61,297 nt of DNA from Sphingobium phenoxybenzoativorans (GTDB lineage: Bacteria > Pseudomonadota > Alphaproteobacteria > Sphingomonadales > Sphingomonadaceae). The notes under the pieces were generated by a model. The model was not told the DNA's origin. It did no database searches and saw only the letters and a program-made list of their open reading frames with translations. Below, in pieces: positions 37,098 to 46,626 of this stretch. Both the position numbers and the translations under genes were made by a program. The stretch's first letter is position 1, and the number at the start of each line of letters is the position of its first letter. Location of the stretch: positions 1-61,297 of the forward strand of contig NZ_MINO01000021.1 of the NCBI RefSeq assembly GCF_001757355.1, written 5' to 3'.

Positions 37098-37655
37098 ATG
37101 CAGCGAAACACCAAATCCGCCCCTGCCCTGCCCGGCCGCCCTCTGGACCGGCCGATTGTCCTTGTGGGCATGATGGGCGTAGGCAAATCCACCGTGGGTC
37201 GTCGGCTTGCCGTGCGCCTTGGCCTTGCGTTCGTTGACGCCGACGAGGAGATCGAGAAAGCGGCGGGCATGACAATCACGGAGATGTTCGAACGCTATGG
37301 CGAAGCGCATTTTCGCGACGGCGAGCGCCGGGTGATTGCGCGCTTGATTGAGGGAGCGCCGAAAGTCATCGCCACCGGCGGTGGCGCGTTCATGCAGGCG
37401 GATACGCGCGCGCTGATTCTGGCGGAGGCGCTGGCGGTATGGCTGGACGCTGATATCGACATTCTGGTCGACCGCGTATCCCGCCGGGAAGGACGCCCCT
37501 TGCTGAAGGGTAAGGACGCACGCACGGTGTTGTCCGATCTGGCGGCAGTGCGCAATCCGGTCTATGCGCTGGCCCCAATCCACATTCGCAGTATCGCCGC
37601 GCCTCATGAAGCTGCGGTTGAGAAGATCATGAAAGCCCTGGACAATTGGCAGTAA
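37098..37655 (+). CDS. aroK: Shikimate kinase
   Basis: The 185-residue kinase phosphorylates shikimate in aromatic amino acid synthesis. VLVGMMGVGKSTVGRRLA is the P loop, DADEEIEKAAGMTITEMFERYGE the shikimate site, and VIATGGGAFM is also typical. I chose ATG 37098. An earlier ATG at 37011 would leave no room for a promoter, since it abuts the divergent gene at 37010. aroB follows 4 bases later. Confidence 0.93.
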   Translation: MQRNTKSAPALPGRPLDRPIVLVGMMGVGKSTVGRRLAVRLGLAFVDADEEIEKAAGMTITEMFERYGEAHFRDGERRVIARLIEGAPKVIATGGGAFMQADTRALILAEALAVWLDADIDILVDRVSRREGRPLLKGKDARTVLSDLAAVRNPVYALAPIHIRSIAAPHEAAVEKIMKALDNWQ

Positions 37656-37659
37656 TCTG

Positions 37660-38766
37660 ATGGCTATAGTGCCCGTATCACTTGGCGACCGCAGCTACGA
37701 TATATTGATCGCAGAGGGTGCAATCGACCAAGCGGCCGACCATCTTGCCCGGTTCGCGCGCAACGGACGGCTCGTGACCGTGACTGACGAGAATGTCGCG
37801 GCGACCCAGTTGGACAGGCTGGAGGCCGCCCTTTCCCAAGCCGGAATTGTGATCGAGCCGGTCGTGCTTCCCGCAGGCGAAGGCACAAAAAGCTGGCGGT
37901 TCCTCGAAACATTGCTGGATGGGCTGCTGGCGCTGGAAGTGGAGCGCGGCGACCACATCGTGGCGCTCGGCGGCGGCGTGATCGGCGATCTTGTCGGTTT
38001 CGCCGCGTCAATCCTGAAACGCGGCTGCGGCTTCGTCCAGGTGCCCACCACCTTGCTCGCTCAGGTCGACAGTTCGGTCGGTGGCAAGACCGCGATCAAT
38101 ACGACCGCGGGGAAAAATCTGGTCGGGGCCTTCTATCAGCCCTCCTTTGTCCTGATCGATCCTTCGACCCTCGACACATTGCCCCAACGGGAAGTGCGCG
38201 CGGGCTATGCCGAAGTCGTGAAATATGGACTGATCGACGACCCCGGCTTTTTCACCTGGTGCGAAATGCACGGCAATGCGCTGATCGCGGGCGAATCGGA
38301 TGCGCGGCTTTACGCCATCGAAAAGAGCGTACGCGCCAAGGCCATGATCGTCGGCGATGATGAGCGCGAAACCAGCGGCCGCCGCGCATTACTGAACCTT
38401 GGCCATACCTTCGGCCATGCGCTTGAGGCGGAAACGGGCTTTTCCGACCTGCTGCTACATGGCGAGGGCGTGGCGGCGGGCATGGCGCTCGCCTTCCGTT
38501 TCTCCGCGCGTCAGGGGCTGTGCGACGAGGCGGAAGCGGCTCGGGTTACCGCCCATCTGCGCGACGCGGGATTGCCTAATGACCTACCCAGCGCCCATGT
38601 CGCGGCAAGCGGCGCCACACTTGTTGGCCATATGCTTCATGACAAGAAAATGGCGGGTGGAAATCTGCCGTTCCTGCTTGCCAGGGGGATCGGCCAGACC
38701 TTTCTGGACAAGAATGTCAGCCTGAAGGATGTCGAGACATTTCTGGACGAAGAAATGCGCGCCTAA
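37660..38766 (+). CDS. aroB: 3-dehydroquinate synthase
   Basis: The 368-residue NAD- and metal-dependent enzyme makes 3-dehydroquinate in the shikimate pathway. VALGGGVIGDLVGFAA, QVPTTLLAQVDSSVGGKTAI and NLGHTFGHALEAE (metal His ligands) are seen. It is cotranscribed with aroK. Its end overlaps the converging DUF423 gene by 4 bases. Confidence 0.96.
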   Translation: MAIVPVSLGDRSYDILIAEGAIDQAADHLARFARNGRLVTVTDENVAATQLDRLEAALSQAGIVIEPVVLPAGEGTKSWRFLETLLDGLLALEVERGDHIVALGGGVIGDLVGFAASILKRGCGFVQVPTTLLAQVDSSVGGKTAINTTAGKNLVGAFYQPSFVLIDPSTLDTLPQREVRAGYAEVVKYGLIDDPGFFTWCEMHGNALIAGESDARLYAIEKSVRAKAMIVGDDERETSGRRALLNLGHTFGHALEAETGFSDLLLHGEGVAAGMALAFRFSARQGLCDEAEAARVTAHLRDAGLPNDLPSAHVAASGATLVGHMLHDKKMAGGNLPFLLARGIGQTFLDKNVSLKDVETFLDEEMRA

Positions 38767-39089
38767 TTCCGCCAGTATATCCACGCCGCCCAAAGCCATC
38801 CAACGATCAGCAACGTCCCGCCAATCGGCGTTACAGCGCCGAGCCAGCGCGGTCCTCCAATCGCCATTACATAAAGTGTCACGGCGAAAATCGCGCCGCC
38901 CGCCAGGAAAAGCGCTGCAGGTCCGCGCGCGGTTCCCATCACCGCCAGCGCTGCAACGGCGTGTACGAGCTGATACATGCCACCGGTCTTCAGCCATTCC
39001 GCCGCCTGCGGACTGGACGCGCCATGCGCTCCGAATGCCCCGGCCATGACCGCGATCGCAGCAGAAAGCGCCGCCAAAAGTCCCAGCAT
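38763..39089 (-). CDS. DUF423 (YgdD-type) membrane protein
   Basis: The 108-residue protein has four hydrophobic segments and the DUF423 patterns AGAFGAHG near the N-terminus and TPIGGTLLIVGWLWAAW at the C-terminus. The function is unknown. Its start overlaps the stop of the antiporter gene upstream (TGATG), giving translational coupling. Confidence 0.88.
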   Translation of the reverse strand: MLGLLAALSAAIAVMAGAFGAHGASSPQAAEWLKTGGMYQLVHAVAALAVMGTARGPAALFLAGGAIFAVTLYVMAIGGPRWLGAVTPIGGTLLIVGWLWAAWIYWRN

Positions 39090-40891
39090 CAGCCGCCCTC
39101 CTCCAACGGATTGGCATTGAACAAATTCATCGACCGTCCTGGACGGTACATCAGATCTTTGGCGGCGAGCAGCGTGCCTTGTTCGATCTGAACCGCCAGC
39201 CGCTGCCCGTCATTCGCGCGATACTGTCGCTCCACTTCAGCGATCTCGCGGTCAGGAACGCCCAGCGCCTGCATCGCCTGAATGCCCATGCAAATGGCCG
39301 ATTCATACACCTCCCGTACCACGCCAGCGACGTCCAGGTCCTTCAGACGCAACAATTGACGCCGGTCATAGGCCCGCACGACGATGGCCGCATGGGGGAA
39401 TGCCTCCATGATCGGCTCCAGCAATTTGCCATCGAAATCGGCGTCATCCATGCAGAAAGCGATCAGCCGCGCTTCCTCGGCCCCTGCCCGCCTCAAAAGA
39501 TCGATGCGCGTGCCGTCCCCATAATAGACCTTGATATCAAAAAGCCCGCTCGCCTCGATCTGGGCGGGCTTCTTGTCCACCATGGTCACCGCAAAGCCAT
39601 GCCCCATCAACATCTGGGCTACGGTTTGTCCGAAACGGCCATAACCAATGATAATTGCGCTGCCTTGCGGGGCGTTATCCAGGCTTTCCTGTTCCTTGTG
39701 CTTCGGCTGTGAAAATTCCAGCCGTCGCGCAAACAGCATCAGGAAAGGCGTCGTCGCCATCGAGAAGGTGACAATGGCCGAAAACAGGCTGGCGGCCTCC
39801 GGCCTGATCAGCATGGCGCTTTGCGCCTGCGCAAACAGCACAAAGCCAAATTCGCCGCCCTGACTGAGCAGCAGGCCAAGACCGAACGCCTGCTTGCCGT
39901 CCATGCCGAACAACCGCGCCAGTCCCATGATCAATGCCGCCTTGGTGATCACCAGCGCCGCCGCCATGCTGAGCACGAACAGCGGGTTTGCAATCACGGC
40001 ATGCACATCCAGCACCATGCCGACCGCCAGGAAGAACAAGCCGAGCAGGATCGACCTGAATGGCTCCACATCGGCCTCTATTTCATGCCTGTAGGGCGAG
40101 TCCGCCAGCATGACGCCCGCGATGAAGGCTCCAAGCGCCGTTGAAAGATGCAGGCTGTGCATCAACGCCGCGCTCGCCAGCACGGTGAACAAGCCCACGG
40201 CGACGAACAGTTCCCGCTCACCCAACCGCCCCACCAACCCCAGCAGGGGGCGCAGAATGAAACGTCCGGCAAGAACCAGGCCAGCGATGGCGGCTACGGT
40301 CTCCGCTGCGAGCAACCATCCGGGGGGGCCGCTTGCATCGGCGGGATTGCGAGACAGCGCCGCTATGATCGTGATCATGGGCACGATCGACAGGTCCTGA
40401 AACAGCAGGATCGAAAAAGCCTTCTCGCCAAAGGGAGAGTTGATCCGGCCACTGCTTTTCAGGCCGGGAAGCACCTGAGCCGTCGAGGAAAGACCCAGCG
40501 GAAGGCCGAGCGCGATGGCAGCGCCCCAGGTGAACCCGGTGAAAAAGAAGATGATGACCGACAAGGCCACACCGCACAAAACCACCTGCGCAAGGCCCAA
40601 TCCGAATATGTCGCGCTTCAACCGCCAAAGCCGGGCAGGATTCAGTTCCAGGCCAACGAGGAAAAGCAGCAAGACAATACCGATCTCTGCGATCTGCAGT
40701 TTCGACTGCGCGCCGCCGACAAGGCCGAAGCCCTGCGGCCCAACCAGCGCCCCTGCGACCAGATATCCCAATACCGCGCCCAGGCCGAACCGGCGGAACA
40801 GCATCACGAACGCTACTGCCGCCCCCAGAAGGATGACGCCTTCGGACAGCAGAATTTCGGTCGCATTGATCGGAGAGGCGTGCTGTTCCAT
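39089..40891 (-). CDS. Kef-type monovalent cation:proton antiporter (CPA2)
   Basis: The 600-residue protein has an N-terminal Na+/H+ exchanger domain of about 12 helices (GYLVAGALVGPQGFGLV, LSSTAQVLPGL, ALGAFIAGVMLADS). From about residue 410 it has a TrkA-N domain, with Rossmann motif IIIGYGRFGQTVAQML. It exports K+ in exchange for H+, and KefB/C-type proteins respond to electrophile-glutathione adducts. ATG 40891 overlaps the upstream scaffold stop codon. Confidence 0.92.
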   Translation of the reverse strand: MEQHASPINATEILLSEGVILLGAAVAFVMLFRRFGLGAVLGYLVAGALVGPQGFGLVGGAQSKLQIAEIGIVLLLFLVGLELNPARLWRLKRDIFGLGLAQVVLCGVALSVIIFFFTGFTWGAAIALGLPLGLSSTAQVLPGLKSSGRINSPFGEKAFSILLFQDLSIVPMITIIAALSRNPADASGPPGWLLAAETVAAIAGLVLAGRFILRPLLGLVGRLGERELFVAVGLFTVLASAALMHSLHLSTALGAFIAGVMLADSPYRHEIEADVEPFRSILLGLFFLAVGMVLDVHAVIANPLFVLSMAAALVITKAALIMGLARLFGMDGKQAFGLGLLLSQGGEFGFVLFAQAQSAMLIRPEAASLFSAIVTFSMATTPFLMLFARRLEFSQPKHKEQESLDNAPQGSAIIIGYGRFGQTVAQMLMGHGFAVTMVDKKPAQIEASGLFDIKVYYGDGTRIDLLRRAGAEEARLIAFCMDDADFDGKLLEPIMEAFPHAAIVVRAYDRRQLLRLKDLDVAGVVREVYESAICMGIQAMQALGVPDREIAEVERQYRANDGQRLAVQIEQGTLLAAKDLMYRPGRSMNLFNANPLEEGG

Positions 40892-41316
40892 CAACCAGCC
40901 GCCTTCTGAACAGCTTCTGCCAGAGCTTCAAAGGACAAGGCAATGGACGCATGCCTGGCGGGATAGGCCTTTGCCGGGGCCAGCACATTCAACCCCGGCC
41001 AAAACTCCAGGTCGCGCTCTCCCTTGTTAAGATAGGCCAGCAGCCGGTCGCGCGCGTCGACAAGCTCCCCGGCCGTCATTCCCATGGCATGCGCCGCCAT
41101 CAACGATGCGGACGCCTGGCCCAGCGCGCACGCTCTCACCTCCAGACCCAGTTCCGCCAGATGGCCATCGTCATCCATTCTTACGTCGACGGTGACGCGG
41201 CTGCCGCATACCGGAGAGCGTTTTTCCACGCTTGCCTGCGGGTTTGCCAGCCGCTGATGATGCGGAATGCTGGCCGCAAGGCGGAGGATATCGGTGTTAT
41301 AGAGGGACGCGCTCAT
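40891..41316 (-). CDS. Fe-S cluster assembly scaffold (SufU/NifU-like)
   Basis: The 141-residue protein has the three-cysteine-like arrangement of U-type scaffolds: SPVCGSRV, VRACALGQASA and a C-terminal YPARHASI in place of the usual third Cys motif. It would bind zinc or build an Fe-S cluster. The other suf genes are not near. The missing third cysteine could mean a divergent function. It is coupled to the antiporter gene. Confidence 0.75.
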   Translation of the reverse strand: MSASLYNTDILRLAASIPHHQRLANPQASVEKRSPVCGSRVTVDVRMDDDGHLAELGLEVRACALGQASASLMAAHAMGMTAGELVDARDRLLAYLNKGERDLEFWPGLNVLAPAKAYPARHASIALSFEALAEAVQKAAG

Positions 41317-41384
41317 GGCTTAGCCATGTAGGGCATGGAATGCCGAAAAACCAACCTCCTAAAGGTCAATCTCCGCAAACATTC

Positions 41385-41906
41385 TCACTCGGCATGTTCA
41401 TCGACACGACCGGCATCGCGCCGCTCATCGACAAAAGCGCTGATCGCCGACCCGCTGGCGCTGAGTAGTGGATAGCTCCGGGAATCGGCCAGCCAGTCGG
41501 GCCGCCGCGCTTCGCCACCATAGATGGTGTCATAGACCAGACTGAATGCGAGAAAGACGAGCGTCGCGCCGATCAACCCCTTGACCGCGCCGAAACCTCC
41601 ACCCAGCACTCGGTCTATCGGTCCCAGTATGGATGTGCGCGTCCGCGCTCCCAGTGAGCGGGCCAGAAATTTACCGGCGAAAAATGTCACGCCGAAAACC
41701 AGAATGAATGCGAGCAACGACGCTCCGCTTTCCGTACCAAGAAATGGCGTCAACAATCCGGCCACAGGCTCCTGGAAAAGACGCACGGCAAAAATGCCCA
41801 GCACCCAGGCGATCATGGAAAGCGCCTCGCACACGAAACCGCGCAACAGGCCGAACAATGCGCCGCCGCCAATGGCGAGAAGAACGAGAATATCGAGTGC
41901 CGTCAT
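41385..41906 (-). CDS. CvpA-family membrane protein
   Basis: The 173-residue protein has four transmembrane segments with GGGALFGLLRGFVCEALSMIAW and RVLGGGFGAVKGLIG, typical of CvpA. The C-terminus is charged. CvpA proteins support envelope homeostasis and bile or chlorite resistance in some bacteria, with unclear chemistry. It lies just downstream of radA. Confidence 0.88.
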   Translation of the reverse strand: MTALDILVLLAIGGGALFGLLRGFVCEALSMIAWVLGIFAVRLFQEPVAGLLTPFLGTESGASLLAFILVFGVTFFAGKFLARSLGARTRTSILGPIDRVLGGGFGAVKGLIGATLVFLAFSLVYDTIYGGEARRPDWLADSRSYPLLSASGSAISAFVDERRDAGRVDEHAE

Positions 41907-41920
41907 GCTGGCTGAAACCG

Positions 41921-43288
41921 CTATCCGCGCCCCAGCATATGGTCAACAAAATGCGCAAGCGTGCGATAGCCGCTGACCGAAATCCCTTTCACCCCGTCCG
42001 CCACGGCAGCAGGGAGCAGCGCCCGGTTGAAACCGAGCTTGGCCGCCTCCCGCAAGCGCAGCGGCGTATGCGATACCGGCCTGATCTCACCGGACAGCGC
42101 GATTTCTCCGAACAATACCGCGTCTGTCGCTACCGGCCTCTCTGCCAAGGCGGAAATCAGCGCGCCAGCCACAGCGAGATCAGCGGCAGGATCGGAGATA
42201 CGATACCCGCCCGCAATGTTCAGATAGACTTCGCACGTCGAGAAACTCAGGCCGCATCGCGCCTCCAGCACCGCCAGAATCATCGCCAGCCGCCCGGAAT
42301 CCCATCCCACGACCGCCCTTCGCGGCGTCGCGCCGCTGGCCAGCCGCACAGTCAGCGCCTGAATCTCCACCAGCACGGGCCGCGTTCCTTCCAGCGCCGG
42401 GAATACCGTCGCCCCCGTCACCGTCTCGTCGCGATTTGTCAGGAACAGCGCGGAAGGATTGGCGACTTCCTCCAATCCCTCCTGCGCCATCGAGAATACG
42501 CCGATCTCGTCCGTCCCGCCGAACCGGTTCTTGATCGCGCGCAGGATGCGATATTGATGGCTGCGCTCCCCTTCAAAGCTCAGCACCGTGTCCACCATAT
42601 GCTCCAGCACGCGTGGCCCAGCTATGCTGCCATCCTTTGTAACATGCCCGACCAGCACCACGGCCGTCCCCCGCTCCTTGGCGAAGCGGATCAACTCCTG
42701 AGCCGACGCGCGCACCTGACTGACTGTGCCCGGCGCGCCTTCGATCAGGTCGCTGTGCATCGTCTGGATGGAATCGATCACCACAAGCGCGGGTGGTGGC
42801 CCGTTCGCCAGCGTCGTCAATATATCGCGCACAGACGTTGCGCTTGCCAACTGCACCGGCGCATTGCCCAATCCCAGCCGCCGGGCGCGCAATCGCACCT
42901 GATCTGCGGCTTCCTCGCCGCTGATATAAGCGACCGAAAGGCCACGCATCGCCATGCGCGCCGAAGCTTGCAACAAAAGTGTGGATTTACCGATGCCTGG
43001 ATCGCCCCCGATCAGCGTTGCCGATCCCGACACCAGACCACCGCCCAGCGCCCGGTCAAATTCAGCAATGCCGGTCATTTCGCGCGGCGGCAACGCGACG
43101 TCGCTGTCAAGGCCGATCAGGGAGATTGCTCGCCCGCCCCCATGAAGGTCATGCTTTGCGGAAAAGACAGTCTCAGCCGCCTCCTCGACCAGACTGTTCC
43201 ATTCGCCACATTCGTCACACTGCCCCTGCCAACGGTGCGCCACCGAACCGCATTGCTGACAGACAAATTTCCGCTTCGCTTTAGCCAT
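41921..43288 (-). CDS. radA: DNA repair protein RadA
   Basis: The 455-residue protein has a zinc finger (CQQCG...CDECGEW), a RecA-like ATPase with LIGGDPGIGKSTLLLQA (Walker A), the RadA KNRFGGTDEIG motif and a C-terminal Lon-like domain. It promotes branch migration in recombination. ATG 43288 begins the visible protein MAKAKRKFVCQQCG. Confidence 0.96.
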   Translation of the reverse strand: MAKAKRKFVCQQCGSVAHRWQGQCDECGEWNSLVEEAAETVFSAKHDLHGGGRAISLIGLDSDVALPPREMTGIAEFDRALGGGLVSGSATLIGGDPGIGKSTLLLQASARMAMRGLSVAYISGEEAADQVRLRARRLGLGNAPVQLASATSVRDILTTLANGPPPALVVIDSIQTMHSDLIEGAPGTVSQVRASAQELIRFAKERGTAVVLVGHVTKDGSIAGPRVLEHMVDTVLSFEGERSHQYRILRAIKNRFGGTDEIGVFSMAQEGLEEVANPSALFLTNRDETVTGATVFPALEGTRPVLVEIQALTVRLASGATPRRAVVGWDSGRLAMILAVLEARCGLSFSTCEVYLNIAGGYRISDPAADLAVAGALISALAERPVATDAVLFGEIALSGEIRPVSHTPLRLREAAKLGFNRALLPAAVADGVKGISVSGYRTLAHFVDHMLGRG

Positions 43289-43372
43289 GGACTTCTACAT
43301 ATCAGAACAAATGTGGAACACCAGCCCACTCCGCTCTATTGATTGGAAACAAGCGCCACTCTCAGGCATTGC

Positions 43373-44089
43373 ATGGTGATGAGCCGTCAGACAATCCGCG
43401 TCGCCAGCTACAATATCAGGAAGGCCATAGGCACCGACCGCCGGCGTAACCCGGAACGCATTATAGAGGTGCTCAACGAAATTAACGCTGACATCATCGC
43501 TCTGCAGGAGGCCGACCGGCGCTATGGGCGGCGCGTGCCTGCCATCCCGCATTTGTTGCTCGAACAGCACAGCGCCTATTGCGCAGTCCCGTTAAACGTA
43601 AATGCCGACAGTATGGGATGGCATGGCAACGCCATCCTGGTGCGGTTGGATGCTCAGATCCATGCGCATGATGCGCTCCACCTCCCATGCCTGGAACCAC
43701 GCGGGGCAATCATGGCGGAAGTGGAGACCAACGACCATCATTTGCGTCTGTTCGGGATGCATCTGGATTTGTCAGGTCTATGGCGGCGCAAGCAAGCGGC
43801 TGCAGTGATCCACGCCGCCGCTCTGGGGCGGGAGATGCCCACAATACTTATGGGCGATCTTAACGAATGGAGCGCAAATCGCGGCTGTCTGGCCGACTTC
43901 GCGCACCATTACCGTTTCGCGCCATGCGGCCGAAGCTTTCACGCGAATCGCCCCGTCGCTCGCCTTGACCGGATCATGTATTGCGGCCGTCTTGAGTTGA
44001 TTGACTGCGGCGTACATGAAAGCAGCGCCGCGCGCCGCGCATCGGACCATCTTCCAATATGGGCCGAATTCAAACTCGCCAGCGCATAG
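43373..44089 (+). CDS. Endonuclease/exonuclease/phosphatase family protein
   Basis: The 238-residue metal-dependent hydrolase has RVASYNIRKA, IIALQEAD (metal Glu), LMGDLNEW and ASDHLPIWAEF, the EEP catalytic set. It could cleave phosphodiester bonds in DNA, RNA or lipids. ATG 43373 or 43379 is likely, with only a weak upstream ribosome-binding site. It is divergent from radA. Confidence 0.85.
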   Translation: MVMSRQTIRVASYNIRKAIGTDRRRNPERIIEVLNEINADIIALQEADRRYGRRVPAIPHLLLEQHSAYCAVPLNVNADSMGWHGNAILVRLDAQIHAHDALHLPCLEPRGAIMAEVETNDHHLRLFGMHLDLSGLWRRKQAAAVIHAAALGREMPTILMGDLNEWSANRGCLADFAHHYRFAPCGRSFHANRPVARLDRIMYCGRLELIDCGVHESSAARRASDHLPIWAEFKLASA

Positions 44090-44164
44090 CCCATCCGGTC
44101 TATGGGTAATGGGAGATCGAAAGCCATATTGCCGTTGGCTCATAGCATGGCTACATCCCACTAA

Positions 44165-44560
44165 ATGCCCGAAAAAGAAGACGTCTCAGCCATCGACCGC
44201 CCCCTTTGGCCAGCGGTTCGACAAGGGTTATTGAACCAGTGCCCGGCATGCGGCGTTGCTCCCCTATTTCAACGCTTTCTGCGAACTGGCAGCCATTGCG
44301 CCGGATGTGGACAATCCTGGGAGCATCACCAGGCCGACGATTTCCCCGCCTATATCGTCATCCTGCTCCTTGGCCATATTTTGGTGCCGCTGATGATAGA
44401 GGTGAATTTCGCCTTCGCCATACCCATGCCGGTGCAGGCCGTCCTATGGCCGGGGATCGCATTGGTGTTGGCCATTGCGATGATACAACCAGTAAAAGGC
44501 TCCGTTATCGCATTTCAGTGGAGCCGCCGCATGAATGGCTTTGCCATTCCGAAGGACTGA
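44165..44560 (+). CDS. DUF983 membrane protein
   Basis: The 131-residue protein has a zinc-ribbon-like pair (CPACGVAPLFQRFL and CAGCGQSWEHHQADD) and two transmembrane helices (PAYIVILLLGHILVPLMIEV and AVLWPGIALVLAIAMI). This is the DUF983 pattern, sometimes linked to cytochrome oxidase assembly. No oxidase genes are nearby. It has no visible ribosome-binding site. Confidence 0.88.
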   Translation: MPEKEDVSAIDRPLWPAVRQGLLNQCPACGVAPLFQRFLRTGSHCAGCGQSWEHHQADDFPAYIVILLLGHILVPLMIEVNFAFAIPMPVQAVLWPGIALVLAIAMIQPVKGSVIAFQWSRRMNGFAIPKD

Positions 44561-44698
44561 CTGCCTGCTCATGCCGCCAATATGCAAAACTGTCGCCACA
44601 GAGCCGTGCCGGTCGGGGCAGCGTGGCGCTTGGCGGATCATCCTTCGACCTGTAAGGCCCTGGGATCGCTTTCCTCGAAGACTGGACTTCGACCGGCA

Positions 44699-46180
44699 AT
44701 GCCTGCGCGTAACACCCTTACGTTTCTATTCTCTCTTGCAATGGCGGCAATGCTGGGAAGCTGCTCGCGGGATGAACAGGTCGGCCCAGTCATTGTCAGC
44801 GTCATCGGAACGGACAAGCAACTTGCTGAACCGCTGAAATCGGTGATGTCGCCCGCATCCAAGCTGATCCTTGAAGCAACTGCGCAAGGCGTTGTCGCGT
44901 TCGATGAGTCGGGCCAAATCGTACCGGCTCTCGCGCAGCGATGGATCGTGGAGGATGAAGGACGAAGCTATATCTTCCGCCTGCGCCGCGCCCGCTGGCC
45001 GGACGGTAGTCATATAACCGCCCCAGAAGTCGCCCGGTTGCTGGAGGCGCGGATCAAAGCGAATCTTGCCCTTGATCCACTTGGCGATCTGGAAGTCGTG
45101 CGGGAAGTCGTGCCCATGACAGGCGAAGTCATCGAAATCCGCCTGTCGGCAGCACGGCCCTATTTTCTTCAAATGCTGGCGCAACCACAGATGGCGATCA
45201 CCGGCCCGGACGGTGGAACCGGTCCCTATCGCAAGCAGAAAAGAGCCCATACCTATTTCCTGCGCCCGGTTGACGATCCGATGGCGCACGCCGGGGAGGA
45301 TATGCCCGAAATTCCCGCATGGCATAACCGGGTCGTCAGGGCCGAGCGGGCCGCCAAGGCGATCAGCCGCTTCAAACTGGGGCTATCGCAATTGGTGCTC
45401 GGCGGCCGCCTTGCCGACCTCCCGCTTCTTTCCAAATCCGGCGTGGACAATTCATCGGTTCATATCGATCCCGTGCAGGGCCTGCTGGGGCTAGCGGTGA
45501 CGGGCCGAAGCGCGTTTCTGGATGATGATCCGATCCGCGAAGCCATATCCGCCGCCATCGAACGAGAAAGGCTTCTGGCCAATTTCGCGATCGGCGGTTG
45601 GGGCATCACTGATATGCTCATGCCCCAGCAACTGGATCTGCCTCGCCCCCCCACTGCGCCGCGCTGGCACGGCCTGTCCATCAATGAACGCAGGAACTTT
45701 GCGGCCAACGCCGTCAATCAGTGGCGCTCCGCCAATGGAGCGGTGCCCGTCCTGCGCATCGCACTGCCGGAAGGCGCGGGCGCGCGCATATTGTTCCAAC
45801 TCATATCGTCTGACCTCCGACGAATTGGCGTCCCGTCGCGGCAGGTTCCAATCGATGATGACGAAGCGGACCTGCGCCTGATTGACGAAGTCGCCGCCTA
45901 TGACAGCGCAGCATGGTATCTGGGCCGATTGAGTTGCGCCCGAAAGGTTCATTGCAGCGAGGCGGCCGACGTCAAGCTGAGCGAAGCGGCGATCGCGCCC
46001 ACCGAAGACGCCCGCTTTGCGTTGCTGGCGGATGCAGAAGCGTTGGTGGTCGCGCATGCGGGATATATTCCCTTGGCCGCACCGGTCCGATGGTCCCTCG
46101 CCACTCGTCTGTTGAATGGCTTCACATCATCTCCCCGTGCGCGCCACCCATTGAATCACCTGTTTCGGGCCACCAATTAA
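44699..46180 (+). CDS. Extracellular solute-binding lipoprotein (SBP family 5)
   Basis: The 493-residue protein has a lipoprotein signal with LGSCSRDEQ. Its core matches oligopeptide/nickel-type binding proteins: FRLRRARWPDGSHITAPEV, then RYL-like loops and long C-terminal repeats. It is an orphan, as no permease or ATPase genes adjoin. Composition is slightly less typical than its neighbours. The ligand is unknown. Confidence 0.8.
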   Translation: MPARNTLTFLFSLAMAAMLGSCSRDEQVGPVIVSVIGTDKQLAEPLKSVMSPASKLILEATAQGVVAFDESGQIVPALAQRWIVEDEGRSYIFRLRRARWPDGSHITAPEVARLLEARIKANLALDPLGDLEVVREVVPMTGEVIEIRLSAARPYFLQMLAQPQMAITGPDGGTGPYRKQKRAHTYFLRPVDDPMAHAGEDMPEIPAWHNRVVRAERAAKAISRFKLGLSQLVLGGRLADLPLLSKSGVDNSSVHIDPVQGLLGLAVTGRSAFLDDDPIREAISAAIERERLLANFAIGGWGITDMLMPQQLDLPRPPTAPRWHGLSINERRNFAANAVNQWRSANGAVPVLRIALPEGAGARILFQLISSDLRRIGVPSRQVPIDDDEADLRLIDEVAAYDSAAWYLGRLSCARKVHCSEAADVKLSEAAIAPTEDARFALLADAEALVVAHAGYIPLAAPVRWSLATRLLNGFTSSPRARHPLNHLFRATN

Positions 46181-46199
46181 AGGCAAAGGAGACATTCCG

Positions 46200-46622
46200 A
46201 TGCCGGTCGCCCAGGATCAGTTCGAGCGTATAGCGAGGGATTTGCCTGGCTTCGGCAACGACCCGCATTCAATTCGCCAAAGGGTTGAGGCGATGGAAAC
46301 CCTTTTGGAGGGGCTTTTCGTTATCCCCGGCACCAATCGGCGCGTGGGGCTGGACAGCCTTGTCGGCCTAATCCCTGTCATTGGCGATTTCGTCACTGCG
46401 GCAATGGGCGCATGGATTGTGTGGGAAGCGAAAAACCTGGGCATGCCCAAGTGGCAGCTAGTTCGCATGTCCGCCAATGTCGGCGTCGATACGGTGCTGG
46501 GCGCCATTCCATTTGTTGGCGACGCCTTCGACTTCTTCTTCAAGTCCAATACGAAGAATTTGCGGATTATCCGCAAGCATCTGGATAGGCATCATCCCGA
46601 AACGATCATTATCGAGGGATAA
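46200..46622 (+). CDS. DUF4112 membrane protein
   Basis: The 140-residue protein has IPGTNRRVGLDSLVGLIPVIGDFVTAAMGAW and a second hydrophobic GAIPFVGDAFDFFFKS motif, the DUF4112 repeat. It is probably a small membrane or membrane-associated protein of unknown function. ATG 46200 is used. Confidence 0.85.
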   Translation: MPVAQDQFERIARDLPGFGNDPHSIRQRVEAMETLLEGLFVIPGTNRRVGLDSLVGLIPVIGDFVTAAMGAWIVWEAKNLGMPKWQLVRMSANVGVDTVLGAIPFVGDAFDFFFKSNTKNLRIIRKHLDRHHPETIIIEG

Positions 46623-46626
46623 TGAT

